Shown here piece after piece: positions 44,357 through 53,411 of a DNA stretch of 64,000 bases. The stretch covers positions 434,001-498,000 of the forward strand of contig NZ_JAGKQQ010000002.1 of the NCBI RefSeq assembly GCF_017939745.1, given 5' to 3'. Positions within the stretch are counted from its first letter, which is position 1, and each line of letters begins with the position of its first letter. The DNA comes from Gemmata palustris. GTDB taxonomy: Bacteria; Planctomycetota; Planctomycetia; Gemmatales; Gemmataceae. The notes beneath the pieces are model-generated. The model did not search any database and was not told the origin of the DNA. It was given only the letters and a program-made list of their open reading frames with translations. A program made the translations under genes and the position numbers.

Positions 44357-44479
44357 GCCCGGGGTTGAAACCCCGGGCTATTTCCGGTGACCCCATTCGG
44401 GGTCCAAAAACCATAAACCGGCGTGTCTTCGCGGCCCCAACGGGGCCACCGGGAATAGCCCGGGGTTTCAACCCCGGGT
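44357..44479. repeat. 38-bp inverted repeat CCCGGGGTTGAAACCCCGGG type
   Basis: Arms 44357-44394 and 44442-44479 pair with about three mismatches around a ~47-base loop; each arm begins with a smaller palindrome (CCCGGGGTTGAAACCCCGGG). It sits immediately upstream of the kynurenine monooxygenase start on the minus strand. Confidence 0.85.
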
Positions 44480-44495
44480 ACCTTGTGCGCGCCGG

Positions 44496-44540
44496 ACGAG
44501 CCGCGACCGCAAGGGAGCGGGAAGCGCCCCGCTCCCTTGC
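44496..44540. repeat. palindromic repeat, split by IS copy D
   Basis: GACGAGCCGCGACCGCAAGG... (from 44496) is the left arm. CCCCGCTCCCTTGC (to 44540), continued by GGTCGCGGCTCG beyond the IS (from 45798), is the right arm. TTGC at 44537-44540 is the left target duplication. Confidence 0.8.
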
Positions 44541-45793
44541 CAGTAGTTTCAAGGCATTGGAGCGGTTGTAAGTATTTTGTGGGGCAGCGTGATACATCGC
44601 GTGCGTGGGTATCGCGCGCGGATACGTTGTGCGAGCCAGTCGAGCATCTCGACCAACGGGAGTTCAGGTACCCACGCATTCGGGCTCCGGTTCCGTGCGC
44701 GAGCGATCCGAAGGGTCAAGCACACCCACACCTGTCGCAACAGCAGCGCCACCCCTTCCAGCAGCAACCGGTACTCGGGGTTGGTGCTCGTGGTCCACCC
44801 GCGGGCCTGGTTCTTCTGCCGGTAACTGGTCTCGATCCCGAACCGCTCCCGGTACCGGCGCCGCCCGAGCCACGCGCGCCTCGCCTCGGACACGGCCGTT
44901 CCCTTGCCCCACCCGGAGAACGCGTACACCCGCGTGGGATTCGCCCGGGCGGCGCCACACGAGCACCCGGGTGGGCACCGACCGGCGGGCCTTCTCGGTC
45001 ACCCCGTCCATCGTGGTGATGGTGCCGTGAGGTTGCGTGTAGCACTCGTTGCGTCGGTTCGTGCCGGAACCCTTCTTGCGCATCGGCACGGTGTAGCTCA
45101 GGTTCCGTTCCTGCAACAGCAACAGGGTCTCCCGCTGTCGAACCCGGCGTCCAGAACCACCCCGCGGACCGTGAGCCCGCGGGCCGCCACCTGGTCCAGA
45201 AGGGTCTGCACCTGCTGGTGCGGCTTGGCTCCTTTCGTCACGCTCATCAGCCCCACGGTGTACCGCCGGTGCTTGTGGATCAGGACCCCGGTGGCGCATG
45301 CGTGGAAGAACGAGGTCCCGGCCTTCTTGGGTCCGCCGATGATCCCTGGGGTGCTGCGGTCCCCGTAAAGGGGACGTAATGCACGTCGAGGGCGCACGTC
45401 CACCGGCGCCTCCGGTCCCGCCGGGTGAACGCGGCCACGTCGTGAAGGGCATCGACCAACCGGCCCGTGAGGTGGTCCCCGGAGCCCAGGTTCGCACGAA
45501 CGGCCTGTCGCGCGGTCTCGTGCGAGAAGTGGAAGTACCGGGTCACCACGGCGAACAGGGTCCGGTGGTGGCCGCCACTAACAGCACCACGTCCATCAGT
45601 TGGCCCACGGTAACGGAGCCCTTATGATCGGTCCAACCCAGGGTCCGTTCCAAGGTCCGGCGCGTCAGTGCGTGGACCACCGCCGGGGTGATCGTAGAGT
45701 AACCACGTCGCATGGGAGGCTCCCGTTCAAGTGCCTGAGAACCTTGAACTTAGGAACTCCCATGCGGCACTGCCAAATCACTTGAAACTACTG
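44541..45793 (-). mobile_element. decayed insertion sequence copy D (1253 bp), inverted
   Basis: Same ends as the other copies (CAGTAGTTTCAAG at 44541, CTTGAAACTACTG ending at 45793) and the same TTGC duplication (44537-44540, 45794-45797), but the transposase runs on the minus strand. It differs from A-C at many positions and is 5 bases shorter, so it is an older insertion of the same or a sister element. It lies between kynureninase and kynurenine monooxygenase. Confidence 0.9.
44549..45713 (-). pseudogene. broken transposase of IS copy D
   Basis: Homology to the 389-residue transposase runs throughout but is split among frames. The start at 45713 is preserved, the middle part (GGPKKAGTSFFHACATGVLI) is in one frame, and the C-terminal 126 residues (YRERFGIETSYRQKNQARG) are in another. 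Several small insertions or deletions must therefore be present. The catalytic Glu region survives, but no full-length protein can be made. Confidence 0.88.
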
Positions 45794-45848
45794 TTGCGGT
45801 CGCGGCTCGTTATACAGGGCGCGCGCCACTTCCTCGCGATCGCTCGTT

Positions 45849-47132
45849 TTACAGAGAATCCGAACCCGCGTGAATCGCGGACAGCACCTCCGCGCACCGC
45901 ACCACGTCCGCGAACCGGTTGTACAGCGGGACCGGGGCGAGGCGGATCACGTCCGGTTCGCGCCAGTCGCAAATGACGCCGTTCGCGCCGAGTGCGGTGA
46001 ACGCCTTCTTCGCGTCGCGCTTCACGCGCACGGAAAGCTGGCACCCTCGGTGAGTGGGAGCGGAGGGCGTGATGATCTCGATCCACTCCGGGAAGAGTGT
46101 GCGGAGCGTGCGATCGAGGAAGCCCGTGAGCGCCTCACTTTTTGCGCGGAGGCGGTCCATTCCGGCGTCCGCGAACAGTTCGAGTGACGGTAACAGCGCG
46201 GCGAGCGAGAACAGTGGCGGGTTGCTGAGCTGCCAGCCTTCCGCGCCCAGAATCGGCTCGAACTCCGGCCCCATTTGAAAACGGCTGTGCTTGTCGTGGC
46301 CCCACCAGCCCGCCATTCGCGGGAGCGGGTCGCGTGCGAACCCGTGGCGCTCGTGAACGAAGCACCCGGCGACGCAACCCGGCCCGCCATTGAGGTACTT
46401 GTAATGGCACCACACGGCGAAATCGGCGTCCCAGTCGTGAAGCGCGAGCGGCACGTTGCCGGCCGCGTGCGCGAGGTCGAACCCAGCGGTGATCCCGTAC
46501 CGGTGCGCGGCTTCTGTAATCGCCGCGATGTCGATGCGCTCGCCGGTGTAGTAGTTCACGCCGTCCATGAGCACGAGCGCCAGTTCGCTCGCGTGCTGCT
46601 CGATGAGGGCAACAACGTCTTCGGTGCGCAGCGTGTGCTCGCCTTCGCGCGGTGCGGCGGTGATGAGGGCATTTTCTGGCGTGAATCCGCGTAGGGCGAT
46701 TTGCGATGCCAGTGCGTACCGGTCCGAGGGGAACGCGGCGTGCCCGACGAGCACTTTGAAGCGCGCCGGTTCCGGGCGGTAGAAGCTCGTGAGCATCAGG
46801 TGAAGATTCACCGTGAGCGTGTTCATCGCGACCACTTCGTGCGGGGCCGCGCCCACGATCGTCGCGAGGTGTTCGGCAAACAACTCGTGGAACGACACCC
46901 ACGGGCGCTCGGGCTTGAAGTGCCCCTCGACGCCGAGCGATTCCCACGCGAGCAGTTCCTGTTCGACAGATGCGCGGGCGGCCTTCGGCGCGAGGCCGAG
47001 CGAGTTACCGCACAGGTACCTTGTTTCCGAGCCGTCCGTGTGGTGCGGAACGCAGAACCGATCGCGGAAGTGCGAGAGTGCGTCGATCCGGTCGAGTTCG
47101 TCGGCTCGTGCGCGAAGTTCGGCGATCGTCAT
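45849..47132 (-). CDS. kynU: kynureninase
   Basis: A 427-residue PLP enzyme splitting 3-hydroxykynurenine (or kynurenine) into 3-hydroxyanthranilate (or anthranilate) and alanine. The start ATG at 47132 overlaps the cyclase stop as ATGA; a longer upstream frame is only the cyclase in another frame. Family marks are YLCGNSLGLAPKAARASVEQ, VVAMNTLTVNLHLMLTSFY, GFDLAHAAGNVPLALHDWDA, and the PLP lysine in WCHYKYLNGGPGCVAGCFVH. RMAGWWGHDKHSRFQMGPEF is also conserved. It is the last gene before the decayed IS. Confidence 0.95.
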   Translation of the reverse strand: MTIAELRARADELDRIDALSHFRDRFCVPHHTDGSETRYLCGNSLGLAPKAARASVEQELLAWESLGVEGHFKPERPWVSFHELFAEHLATIVGAAPHEVVAMNTLTVNLHLMLTSFYRPEPARFKVLVGHAAFPSDRYALASQIALRGFTPENALITAAPREGEHTLRTEDVVALIEQHASELALVLMDGVNYYTGERIDIAAITEAAHRYGITAGFDLAHAAGNVPLALHDWDADFAVWCHYKYLNGGPGCVAGCFVHERHGFARDPLPRMAGWWGHDKHSRFQMGPEFEPILGAEGWQLSNPPLFSLAALLPSLELFADAGMDRLRAKSEALTGFLDRTLRTLFPEWIEIITPSAPTHRGCQLSVRVKRDAKKAFTALGANGVICDWREPDVIRLAPVPLYNRFADVVRCAEVLSAIHAGSDSL

Positions 47133-47899
47133 ACCGCGCCATCCAGATCGAAAAGGAGTGGGCGAGACGGGGCCGCGTCCGAAACCAGCGGCGGCACCTG
47201 GACCATGAGCGCGTAACGACCGTCCGGCACCCGATCGGGCACGAAGATCATCTCGGTGACCGTGCGCTGACACGCACGCGCATCGGGCAATTCTTTTGAA
47301 CCGGGCGGCACGTCCCAGAATATACGGTGCGCGGTCAGATGTCCCCCGTCTATCAACGGATCGAGCGACGGTAGATCGACGAGCAGGTGCTGCACACCGT
47401 GCACGCGGATCGCGGCCATTGCGTCGGGTCCGAAGTAGGGAGTGGTCGCGTCCTCCCACTTGCGCGTGATTTTGTCCGGATCGTTCGGGAGCGTGCGAAC
47501 AACGAGCGCGTTTCGGAACTCGACCGGAGCCCTTCCTATGGCGCGTTCGATCGCATCCGCGCGGATCTCGCGCCCCTCGGGAGCCACCGAAAACAGCACA
47601 CACGGCAGGAACAACGGCAGCGTAACCTTCGAGAGCGGGAAGCGTTCCGTCGTGAGGTGCCCGACGCTCTCGGTGTGCGTACCGTTGCAGTGCGGTGTCA
47701 GTTCGATTACGTCACAGTTACACGACCCGCCCCGTCGCGTGTCGAGCACGAAGCCGTCGCCGGAGTACGGTCGTGCGGTCGCGGGCGGAACTCCGTATGC
47801 GTTCGGTTGCGGGCCGTGCGGATCGAGCGGAATGGAGATATCGACCCACTTGGTGAGGGGGTAGATGCGCGCTCCGATGGTGACCTGCGCGAACGGCAT
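47129..47899 (-). CDS. cyclase-family hydrolase, probable kynurenine formamidase
   Basis: A 256-residue metal-dependent hydrolase. The metal motif is seen as HCNGTHTESVGH, the H-x-x-G-T-H-x-E/D-S-x-x-H form of this family. Other marks are WVDISIPLDPHGPQPNAYGV near the N-terminus and LVDLPSLDPLIDGGHLTAHR. Its place between the ACMS decarboxylase and kynureninase, with an ATGA overlap to the latter, argues that it removes formate from N-formylkynurenine (the KynB role). Sequence alone would allow other amide or ester substrates. Confidence 0.85.
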   Translation of the reverse strand: MPFAQVTIGARIYPLTKWVDISIPLDPHGPQPNAYGVPPATARPYSGDGFVLDTRRGGSCNCDVIELTPHCNGTHTESVGHLTTERFPLSKVTLPLFLPCVLFSVAPEGREIRADAIERAIGRAPVEFRNALVVRTLPNDPDKITRKWEDATTPYFGPDAMAAIRVHGVQHLLVDLPSLDPLIDGGHLTAHRIFWDVPPGSKELPDARACQRTVTEMIFVPDRVPDGRYALMVQVPPLVSDAAPSRPLLFDLDGAV

Positions 47900-47920
47900 G
47901 AGGGCACCTCACGACCCGGT

Positions 47921-48931
47921 TTACTCGAACTGTTCCGGTACCACCCCCAACCACGAGCACGCGGTCCGAAAGAGCAGATTCTCTTCGGTGTCGCGCGGAA
48001 GGTTCATGGAGCGGATGAGCGATCCCGGTTCCGTTTCGCCCAGCGGGAACGGGTAGTCCGTGCCGAGCGCGACGCGGTCCGAACCCATGACGTCGATCAG
48101 GTATTGCAGACTGCGCGCGTCGTGTACGAGCGCATCGACCACGATGCGGCTCAGGTACTCGCGCGGGTTCACAGTGTTGTGAATCGCGCACAGGTCCGGG
48201 CGGCAGCGGAACCCCTGTTCGATGCGCCCGATCGTTGTGGGGAACGACCCGCCGCCGTGCGCGAACGCGATCCGCAGTTTCGGGAGCCGCTCCAGCACGC
48301 CGCCGAAGATCAGTGACACGATCGCCCGCGTCGTTTCGGCCGGCATTCCCACCAACCACGGCATCCAGTATTGGTTCAGTTCGTTTTTGCCGAACATCTC
48401 CCAGGGGTGAACGAACACCGCGGCGCCGAGTTCCTCCGCGCGCTGGAAGACGGGGAAGAGTTCGGCCGCGTTCAGGTTCGCCTGGTTGACGTTCGAGCCG
48501 ATCTGCACCCCGCGGAAGCCGAGTTCGTGAACGCAGCGGTCCAGTTCGCGCACCGCAAGGGCCGGGTCTTGAAGCGGCAGCGTGCCGAGCCCGATGAACC
48601 GCTTCGGATACTTCCGCACCGTCGCCGCGATGTCGTCGTTGAGGAACCGGGCGACCTCGTACCCGTGCTCGGGCTTGGCCCAGTAGCTGAACATGACGGG
48701 CACGGTAGAGAGCACCTGCACGCGGACGCCGCACGCCTCGCACTCTTCGATGCGCTTCTCCGCGCTCCAACAGTTCATCTCGATTTCACGGAAGAACTTA
48801 CCATCAACCATCATGTGCGCGCAGCCGGGCCGGTGGTGCGCGAGTTCCACGAACCCGCCGTAGCCGAACCGGTCGGCCCAGCGCGGCAAGTGTTGCGGCA
48901 GAATGTGCGTGTGGATATCGACGGTGAGCAT
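47921..48931 (-). CDS. nbaD: 2-amino-3-carboxymuconate-6-semialdehyde decarboxylase (ACMSD)
   Basis: A 336-residue amidohydrolase-fold enzyme that decarboxylates ACMS to 2-aminomuconate semialdehyde, keeping the pathway from closing to quinolinate. The start ATG at 48931 overlaps the dioxygenase stop (TGATG). Zinc ligands: HTH in VDIHTHILP (residues 4-9), His in [11 protein letters not shown], His in [12 protein letters not shown], and Asp in [12 protein letters not shown]. The family words [11 protein letters not shown] and YRCRPDL-like RCRPDLCAI are present. Length and context fit ACMSD well. Confidence 0.93.
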   Translation of the reverse strand: MLTVDIHTHILPQHLPRWADRFGYGGFVELAHHRPGCAHMMVDGKFFREIEMNCWSAEKRIEECEACGVRVQVLSTVPVMFSYWAKPEHGYEVARFLNDDIAATVRKYPKRFIGLGTLPLQDPALAVRELDRCVHELGFRGVQIGSNVNQANLNAAELFPVFQRAEELGAAVFVHPWEMFGKNELNQYWMPWLVGMPAETTRAIVSLIFGGVLERLPKLRIAFAHGGGSFPTTIGRIEQGFRCRPDLCAIHNTVNPREYLSRIVVDALVHDARSLQYLIDVMGSDRVALGTDYPFPLGETEPGSLIRSMNLPRDTEENLLFRTACSWLGVVPEQFE

Positions 48932-49452
48932 CACGCGCCGGCCTTCTTCGGGTCCGTGAACCGTTCCCCGCAAACCTTGCAAACGCGCTTGGCTTCGTCG
49001 CCGTAGAACCGGGTGAAGATCGGCGGGAGCTGCGTGACGATGTTCGTGATGTGGGCGAACTCCTCGTGCAATTTGGCCCCGCACCCCTCGCAGTACCACT
49101 GGAAACCGTCCATCTGGTCCGCTTCGCGCTTCTTCTCGATCACGAGGCCGATCGTGCCATCGGGCCGGCGCGGGGAGTGCGGCACGCGCGCCGGGAGCAG
49201 GAAGATGTCCCCCTCGCGGATCTGGATGTCCACAATCTTTCCCTCATCCTGCACCTTCAGAACGATGTCGCCCTCGACCTGATAGAAGAACTCTTCGCCC
49301 TCGTTGACGTGGAAATCCTTTCGCGTGTTCGACCCGACCACCATGATGATGGAGTCCGCGTCCTCCCACACCATCTTGTTGCCGACCGGCGGTTTGAAGA
49401 GGTGGCGGTGCTCGTTGATCCAGCGCTTGAAGTTGAGCGGCGTGCGGAGCAT
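48931..49452 (-). CDS. nbaC: 3-hydroxyanthranilate 3,4-dioxygenase
   Basis: A 173-residue cupin that opens the ring of 3-hydroxyanthranilate to ACMS using Fe(II) and oxygen. Iron ligands are His and Glu in [18 protein letters not shown] and His in [14 protein letters not shown]. The bacterial-type C-terminal extension with two CxxC pairs ([10 protein letters not shown] and [10 protein letters not shown]), a rubredoxin-like second iron site, is present. The ATG at 49452 has GGGAG upstream. It is 18 bp downstream of the RidA-type gene and overlaps the decarboxylase by one base. Confidence 0.95.
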   Translation of the reverse strand: MLRTPLNFKRWINEHRHLFKPPVGNKMVWEDADSIIMVVGSNTRKDFHVNEGEEFFYQVEGDIVLKVQDEGKIVDIQIREGDIFLLPARVPHSPRRPDGTIGLVIEKKREADQMDGFQWYCEGCGAKLHEEFAHITNIVTQLPPIFTRFYGDEAKRVCKVCGERFTDPKKAGA

Positions 49453-49470
49453 GTCACACTCTCCCGCGAA

Positions 49471-49896
49471 TTAGTCGATGGTGGCGATGACCTTGAGTTC
49501 GACGTGAATGGGCGTCGGTAACCGGTTGACCTCGACTGTCGTGCGGCACGGTTCGATACTGCCGAAGTGCTCGCGATAGATTTCGTTAAATCGCTTGAAG
49601 TCGCGTTCAATGGATGTGAGGAACACCGTCACATCGACGATGTTCTCCCACGAACTTCCCGCATCTTCGAGGATGAACCGGATGTTGCGGAACACCGACT
49701 TCGCCTCTTCCACAATGTCGTAGTCGAGCACGGTTCCCGCTTCGTCCATCTTAACGCCGGGGATCACCTTGCTCCCGCGCTCACGCGGCCCGATCCCGGA
49801 CAGGAACAGCAGGTTGCCGACTTGCCGCGCGTGCGGGTACGCGCCGACCGGCTCCGCCGCGCGCTCCGAAACGATCTTGCGCTGAGTGGGGTTCAT
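49471..49896 (-). CDS. nbaF: RidA-family protein, probable 2-aminomuconate deaminase
   Basis: A 141-residue member of the YjgF/RidA superfamily. Features are AEPVGAYPHARQVGNLLFLS, VFRNIRFILEDAGSSWENIV, VDVTVFLTSIERDFKRFNEI and the conserved Arg in EPCRTTVEVNRLP. Alone, such a protein could be a general imine deaminase. Placed 3 bp after the aldehyde dehydrogenase stop and before the 3-hydroxyanthranilate dioxygenase, it most likely removes ammonia from 2-aminomuconate, giving 2-oxo-3-hexenedioate, as in Pseudomonas nba and amn clusters. Confidence 0.88.
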   Translation of the reverse strand: MNPTQRKIVSERAAEPVGAYPHARQVGNLLFLSGIGPRERGSKVIPGVKMDEAGTVLDYDIVEEAKSVFRNIRFILEDAGSSWENIVDVTVFLTSIERDFKRFNEIYREHFGSIEPCRTTVEVNRLPTPIHVELKVIATID

Positions 49897-49899
49897 GCT

Positions 49900-51354
49900 T
49901 CACGACAATTTGAGACACACGTTCTTCGGCTCGGTGAAGAAGCGGAGCGCTTCCCACCCGCCCTCGCGCCCGACGCCCGACTGTTTTACCCCACCGAAGG
50001 GCGTTCTCAAATCACGAACCATCCAGCAATTCACCCAGGTGATCCCCGCGTGCAGATTCCCGGCGACGCGGTGGGCGCGGTCCAGCGAGCGCGTCCATAC
50101 CACGGACGCGAGGCCGTAGGGCGTGTCGTTCGCGAGCGCGACCGCCTCGTCTTCGGTCTTGAAGCGGTACAGCGACGCGACCGGGCCGAAGATCTCTTCC
50201 TGGCTCGTGCGGCAATTGTGTGGCAACCCCTCGATCACTGCGGGCGACAGGAACCAGCCGTTCGCACATCGACCTGGGGGAGAGATCACTTCGCCGCCAC
50301 AGAGGATCGTACCGCCCTCTTTGCGCGCCAGGTCGAGGTAGCTGCGCACCTTCGCGTGGTGCTGTTCGGAAACGAGCGCACCCTGTTCGGTCGTTGGCTC
50401 CAGCGGGTCGCTGACGCGGAGCTTCTTCGCCCGGGCCACGAACTCCGTTTTGAAGCGCTCGTAGATCGCGTCCTGCACGAAGATGCGCGACCCGCACAGG
50501 CAGATTTCACCCTGGTTGCTGAAGGACGAGCGCAGCGTGGTCGCGAGCATTTCGTCGAACGCGCAATCATCAAAAACGAGGACCGGGTTCTTCCCGCCGA
50601 GTTCGAGCGAGAGCTTCTTGAACAGGGGCGCTGCGACGGAGGCGATCCGCGCGCCGGTCTTCGTTCCCCCGGTGAACGAAATGGCCTTGGTGGTCGGGTG
50701 CGCGCAGATCGCTTCACCCACCTCGGGACCGGTGCCGTGAACGAGGTTCAGCACGCCCGGCGGTAATCCCGCCTCGCCGCACAACTCCGCGAACATTGTG
50801 GCGGTAACGGGCGTGATTTCGCTCGGCTTCGCGACCACGCAGTTGCCGGCCGCGAGTGCGGGAGCAATCTTCCACGTGAACAGATACAGCGGAAGGTTCC
50901 ACGGCGAAATGCACCCCACCACGCCGAGCGGGGTGCGGAGCGTGTAGTTCAGCACGTCGGCGGACGTCGGGTGGCACTCGCTCGCGAAGTGCTGAATCGC
51001 CCCCGCGAAGAACCGGAAGTTCGACACCGCGCGCGGGATGTCCACGGCCCGCGCTAGTGACACCGGCTTGCCGTTGTCCTTCGATTCCGCGCTGGCGAAG
51101 CGGTCGAGTTGTGCTTCCAGTTTGTTCGCGATCGCGTCGAGGATCGCCGCGCGCTTCTCGACCGGCGTCTCGCGCCACCCGCGGGCCGCGCGCTCGGCCG
51201 CGATGCACGCGGCGTCCACGTCCGCCCGATCGGACGACGCGACCTCAGCGAACTGGTGCCCGGTCGCGGGTTCGTAGACGGGCAGGTACTCACCGCGCAC
51301 CGGCGCGACGAACCGCCCATCGATGTAGTTCTGCAGGCGCTCGCGCTCAGACAC
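49900..51354 (-). CDS. nbaE: aldehyde dehydrogenase, probable 2-aminomuconate-semialdehyde dehydrogenase
   Basis: A 484-residue NAD-linked aldehyde dehydrogenase. I start at GTG 51354 because GGGAGG lies 7 bases upstream; it overlaps the SDR gene by 8 bases. Motifs are ISPWNLPLYLFTWKIAPALA, ISFTGGTKTG (nucleotide binding), the general base in LSLELGGKNPVLVFDD, the catalytic Cys in NQGEICLCGSR, and EEIFGPVASLYRF. The context makes 2-aminomuconate semialdehyde the likely substrate; family members also act on 2-hydroxymuconate semialdehyde. Confidence 0.9.
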   Translation of the reverse strand: MSERERLQNYIDGRFVAPVRGEYLPVYEPATGHQFAEVASSDRADVDAACIAAERAARGWRETPVEKRAAILDAIANKLEAQLDRFASAESKDNGKPVSLARAVDIPRAVSNFRFFAGAIQHFASECHPTSADVLNYTLRTPLGVVGCISPWNLPLYLFTWKIAPALAAGNCVVAKPSEITPVTATMFAELCGEAGLPPGVLNLVHGTGPEVGEAICAHPTTKAISFTGGTKTGARIASVAAPLFKKLSLELGGKNPVLVFDDCAFDEMLATTLRSSFSNQGEICLCGSRIFVQDAIYERFKTEFVARAKKLRVSDPLEPTTEQGALVSEQHHAKVRSYLDLARKEGGTILCGGEVISPPGRCANGWFLSPAVIEGLPHNCRTSQEEIFGPVASLYRFKTEDEAVALANDTPYGLASVVWTRSLDRAHRVAGNLHAGITWVNCWMVRDLRTPFGGVKQSGVGREGGWEALRFFTEPKNVCLKLS

Positions 51355-52099
51355 AGTGCAACCTCCCGCCGTCAACCGGAACACTCACGCCGGAAATGTA
51401 CCCCGCCGCAGGCGACGCGAGGAACGCGATCACGGCCCCGATCTCGCTCGGCTCGGCGAACCGGCCGGCCGGGATCTCCGCGCGCATTTTGGCTTCGACT
51501 TCTTCCTGGGGGGTGCCGCTCGCACCCGACTTCCGCTTGATGATCGCCTCCAGGCGCCCGGTCCGCGTGGCGCCGGGGAGCACGTTGTTCACCGTAACGC
51601 CGAACTTGCCGACCTCGCGCGACAGCGTTTTCGCCCACGACGCGGTCGCGCCGCGGATCGTGTTCGACACGCCCAATCCCTCGATCGGCTCGCGGACGCT
51701 CGTGGAGACGACGTTGATGATGCGGCCGTACCCCTGCGCCTTCATTGCGGGCAACGTCCATTGCGCGAGTAAGTGCGCGGCGAGAACCTGTTGCTTGAAC
51801 GCCGTGAGGAACTGTTCGGGTGTCGCGTCCACAATGGGACCGGGAGGCGGACCGCCACTATTGTTCACGAGAATGCTGAACGCCGGCGCGGATTGTAACT
51901 GCCTCTCCAGTGCGGGAATCAGGTCTTCGATTTGTTGCAGGTCCGCGCGCAGAAACGCGAACGTGTCTTCGCTCGTTGGCTCGGATCGCGCGAGCACAGT
52001 TACATCCGCTCCGCGTGCCGCGAGTTCGCGCGCCGCCGCGAGGCCGATGCCCTGCGATCCGCCGCACACCAGTGCCTTCTTGCCAGCGAGGTCGTTCAT
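51347..52099 (-). CDS. SDR-family protein with altered active site, first gene of the kynurenine operon
   Basis: A 250-residue short-chain dehydrogenase/reductase. I chose ATG 52099 (MNDLAGKKALVCGGSQGIG) by family fit; 52141 is possible. The NAD(P) motif is GGSQGIG and the fold motif is LVNNSGGPPPG. Where classic enzymes have Tyr-x-x-x-Lys before KTLA, this one reads SNTIRGATASWAKTLS, giving Ser and Arg. A clade with SN..R exists to my recollection, so the change is not decay. It is translationally joined to the dehydrogenase by an 8-bp overlap. No step of the known pathway needs it, so its substrate is an open question. Confidence 0.88.
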   Translation of the reverse strand: MNDLAGKKALVCGGSQGIGLAAARELAARGADVTVLARSEPTSEDTFAFLRADLQQIEDLIPALERQLQSAPAFSILVNNSGGPPPGPIVDATPEQFLTAFKQQVLAAHLLAQWTLPAMKAQGYGRIINVVSTSVREPIEGLGVSNTIRGATASWAKTLSREVGKFGVTVNNVLPGATRTGRLEAIIKRKSGASGTPQEEVEAKMRAEIPAGRFAEPSEIGAVIAFLASPAAGYISGVSVPVDGGRLHCV

Positions 52100-52285
52100 G
52101 AGATGAAGTGCCCGAGAACCAATGGCGTTGCTTACTGACATCCTACACGGCGCGCGGTAGAGAGTCGGGAGCGATGCGCCTGCGGCAACCTGAATTTGCT
52201 TCTACGCAGTTTAGCGACTGGTATTCCAATTTCGCCGTGGTATCTTCGTCCCGGTTGCGCTCATTACTCGGCTCGGTCGGTGCCC

Positions 52286-52603
52286 ATGTTGCCTGCTGCC
52301 CTCCCTTCGGTCCGATTCGCGTGGTGGAACGTGTATAGCTTCGCGCACTTCGACACGAACCGAGCCGGTGAAGATCGGTGGCCGCTTGAGCAGGCCGAAT
52401 ATGACGCTAATCGCGCGCGAGTCGATACGGCCCTGCGGCACCTCATCAACACGCACGACCCGGACATCTTGGGACTGGGCGAGATCACATCGACTGCGGC
52501 AGAAGCGTTACAACTTCGGTTATTCCCTGCTTACGAATCGTCTGCGGAAAGTACAGTGAATGCGATTGCATTCCGCGTCATATATCCGACAATTATTTAC
52601 TAA
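52286..52603 (+). pseudogene. truncated endonuclease/exonuclease/phosphatase (EEP) gene
   Basis: From the ATG at 52286, about 105 residues can be read: VRFAWWNVYSFAHFD, then YDANRARVDTALRHLI and HDPDILGLGEITSTAAEALQ. These are the first strands of an EEP (DNase I-like) domain, with Asn of WN and Glu of GEIT in the usual places. Homology stops at VNAIAFRVI, and the frame ends at 52601-52603, far short of the ~250 residues needed. No continuation was found in other frames before the next gene, so it is a remnant. Confidence 0.65.
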
Positions 52604-52628
52604 CTAACATTAACATTTGTGACAAATC

Positions 52629-53168
52629 ATGCTAGCGAAGCTGCACGGCCCTACCCACTTCCACCACAAGCGGGCTGTCCTATGGGCACTTCTGCTCACA
52701 GTCGTTGTTGGTGCTGCGATTGGGATCTGCCGCTTTTTCTCGCCGCCTTGGCGGGTGCGAGTGGACGTGACTAATATTCCCCCCGGCACCGAGTTCCTCA
52801 GTGTGGCTGCGGAATCTGGTGGGGCCGTCCTCAATATGGACTGGTCACCGGCCAACGAACTCTCGATCCCGTTCACCATGCACCCCGCGATATGCACTTG
52901 GAGTCGCCAACAGCCCAATAACCCGAACGTGAACTGGGACGCTTATGTCCGCTGGCAACCGGGTAAGCGGTACGGGATTGTAACGCGGAAAACGGACTGT
53001 ACTTGGTGGGTACATTGGTTTGAAGCCGATGCCGTTCCGCTCAAAGGGAGGTGGTGGCTGCTCGGAGGTGGACGTGCCTCCTTTGATCTCACCGCAGGGC
53101 AAATAGTCCCACTTTCAGGAGAGTTAGTAGTTGCGCTCGGGTTGGATAGGATTGTGGGCCTTGACTAA
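52629..53168 (+). CDS. membrane-anchored hypothetical protein
   Basis: A 179-residue protein with a cytoplasmic basic start (HHKRAVL), one membrane helix (LWALLLTVVVGAAIGICRFF, ~18-37), and an outside domain of ~140 residues rich in Trp and aromatic residues (CTWSRQQPNNPNVNWDAYVR, CTWWVHWFEADAVPLKGRWW). I do not recognise the domain. It starts 26 bp after the EEP remnant. The ribosome site is poor. Function unknown. Confidence 0.65.
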   Translation: MLAKLHGPTHFHHKRAVLWALLLTVVVGAAIGICRFFSPPWRVRVDVTNIPPGTEFLSVAAESGGAVLNMDWSPANELSIPFTMHPAICTWSRQQPNNPNVNWDAYVRWQPGKRYGIVTRKTDCTWWVHWFEADAVPLKGRWWLLGGGRASFDLTAGQIVPLSGELVVALGLDRIVGLD

Positions 53169-53411
53169 CTTCGCGCCGACTAATGCCTCAGTTGCGGTAA
53201 TGATCGCGCCCGGCACACATCCGACCAAGTGCCGGTTTTCAGTGGGAACGCACCTTACCTGGAGGAAAGTTCTTTCGGGATCACGCCGTTGCCGGGTTGC
53301 CTCGGAAGCGGCGGAAAACCAGAGGCGTTCAGTTGGGTCAACGGCATCGCGAGTGGCCTTTCCGATCACTTGCCCCTGACCGGGCGCATCATCTTTCCAA
53401 CAAGCTGAATT

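Noticed and set aside
45849..47603. 584-residue version of kynureninase
   Set aside because: The extra N-terminal part is the cyclase gene read in another frame; the ATGA overlap and family length support the start at 47132.
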